Origin: an uncultured Holophagales bacterium
GTDB lineage: Bacteria > Acidobacteriota > Thermoanaerobaculia > UBA5066
Length of the DNA: 5,523 nt
Assembly: GCA_937864895.1 (NCBI GenBank)
Contig: CALMDF010000120.1
Location: forward strand, 1 to 5,523
Direction of reading: 5' to 3'
In this document: positions 5,378 through 5,523 of the stretch, in pieces
Layout: each line of letters starts with the position of its first letter
Position numbering within the stretch: position 1 is the stretch's first letter
Notes under the pieces: generated by a model
Database searches by the model: none
Told to the model about the DNA's origin: nothing
What the model saw: only the letters and a program-made list of their open reading frames with translations
Position numbers and translations under genes: made by a program

Positions 5378-5523
5378 TCAGTTCGACCCGCTCTCCGTCG
5401 GGTCGATCTCCGCGGGGCCCTCGTCGGTCATGAGGGTCGCTTCCCCCTCGGTGGCGGAGGCGAAGTCCTCGTCCCGCTTCGCGAGGGCCTTGCGATCCAC
5501 CTTCCCATTGGGTGTCAGGGGAA
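5378..5523 (-). CDS. C-terminal end of an NRPS-type adenylation (AMP-binding) enzyme, partial
   Basis: The minus strand entering from the window end reads 47 codons and a TGA at 5378-5380. The first residues, PLTPNGKVDRKAL (visible 1-13), are the A10 core motif of adenylation domains; the Lys in NGK (codon 5501-5503) is the residue that contacts substrate and AMP in the adenylating conformation of this superfamily. Such enzymes activate an amino or carboxylic acid with ATP. A 34-residue acidic tail rich in Glu, Asp, Thr and Ala follows and the protein ends, so no carrier-protein domain follows in this chain. That points to a stand-alone adenylation enzyme (a DltA-like or free-standing A-domain protein) or to a final A domain of a larger synthetase; the substrate cannot be read from this piece. 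The kinase starts 19 nt downstream, suggesting an operon. The NGKVDR form is closer to NRPS domains than to fatty acyl-CoA ligases. Confidence 0.82.
   Translation of the reverse strand, partial: PLTPNGKVDRKALAKRDEDFASATEGEATLMTDEGPAEIDPTESGSN

Noticed and set aside
205..5433. A 1742-codon stop-free frame on the plus strand
   Set aside because: It lies in exact antisense codon register with gcvT, the DUF2279 gene and the kinase. It stays open because those genes use no TTA, CTA or TCA codons. Its translation is Arg/Gly/Asp-rich with no recognisable domain.

Overview
The window is very GC-rich bacterial DNA with dense coding, little intergenic space, and no mobile element, tRNA, rRNA or CRISPR array that I can see. 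Three of the minus-strand genes contain no TTA, CTA or TCA codons, which fits a high-GC genome. A membrane-anchored Hanks-type Ser/Thr kinase with a Pro/Thr linker and extracytoplasmic PEGA domains, together with a cyclic-nucleotide-receptor protein and a single-chain GcvT, suggests Acidobacteriota (a Thermoanaerobaculia-like lineage) or Myxococcota. This placement is inference from gene style, not a database result.

Layout from left to right. (1) gcvT, the glycine-cleavage T protein, minus strand, 4-1119. Its stop lies at the window edge, so other gcv genes may follow outside. (2) A 91-bp divergent region with a good minus-strand sigma70-type promoter for gcvT and a 14-bp perfect palindrome. 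(3) A plus-strand 310-aa protein, 1211-2143, with a C-terminal cyclic-nucleotide-binding domain, a possible degenerate second copy in front of it, and no DNA-binding domain. (4) A minus-strand exported DUF2279 (YfiM-like) protein, 2140-3279, convergent with the previous gene; the two stop codons overlap in one CTAG. (5) A 123-bp gap with a spaced dyad. (6) A minus-strand Ser/Thr kinase of 651 aa, 3403-5358: kinase domain, poly-Ala/basic juxtamembrane region, one TM helix, Pro/Thr linker, two PEGA domains. (7) The last 47 codons of an NRPS-type adenylation enzyme, minus strand, 5378 to the window end, 19 nt upstream of the kinase and probably in the same transcript.

How they work together: gcvT is housekeeping one-carbon metabolism. 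The others look like signalling and envelope functions: the kinase senses or anchors outside the membrane, the cNMP protein is a cytoplasmic receptor with no visible output domain, and the DUF2279 protein is exported. Adenylation enzyme and kinase look like an operon; functional links beyond that are inference. One recurring pattern is that three starts (gcvT, the cNMP gene, the kinase) lack a clear Shine-Dalgarno and have a TANNNT hexamer 12-14 nt upstream, which suggests very short or absent 5' leaders. I do not see clear evidence of a wholly new system; the best leads are the HTH-less tandem cNMP protein and the adenylation enzyme/kinase pair.
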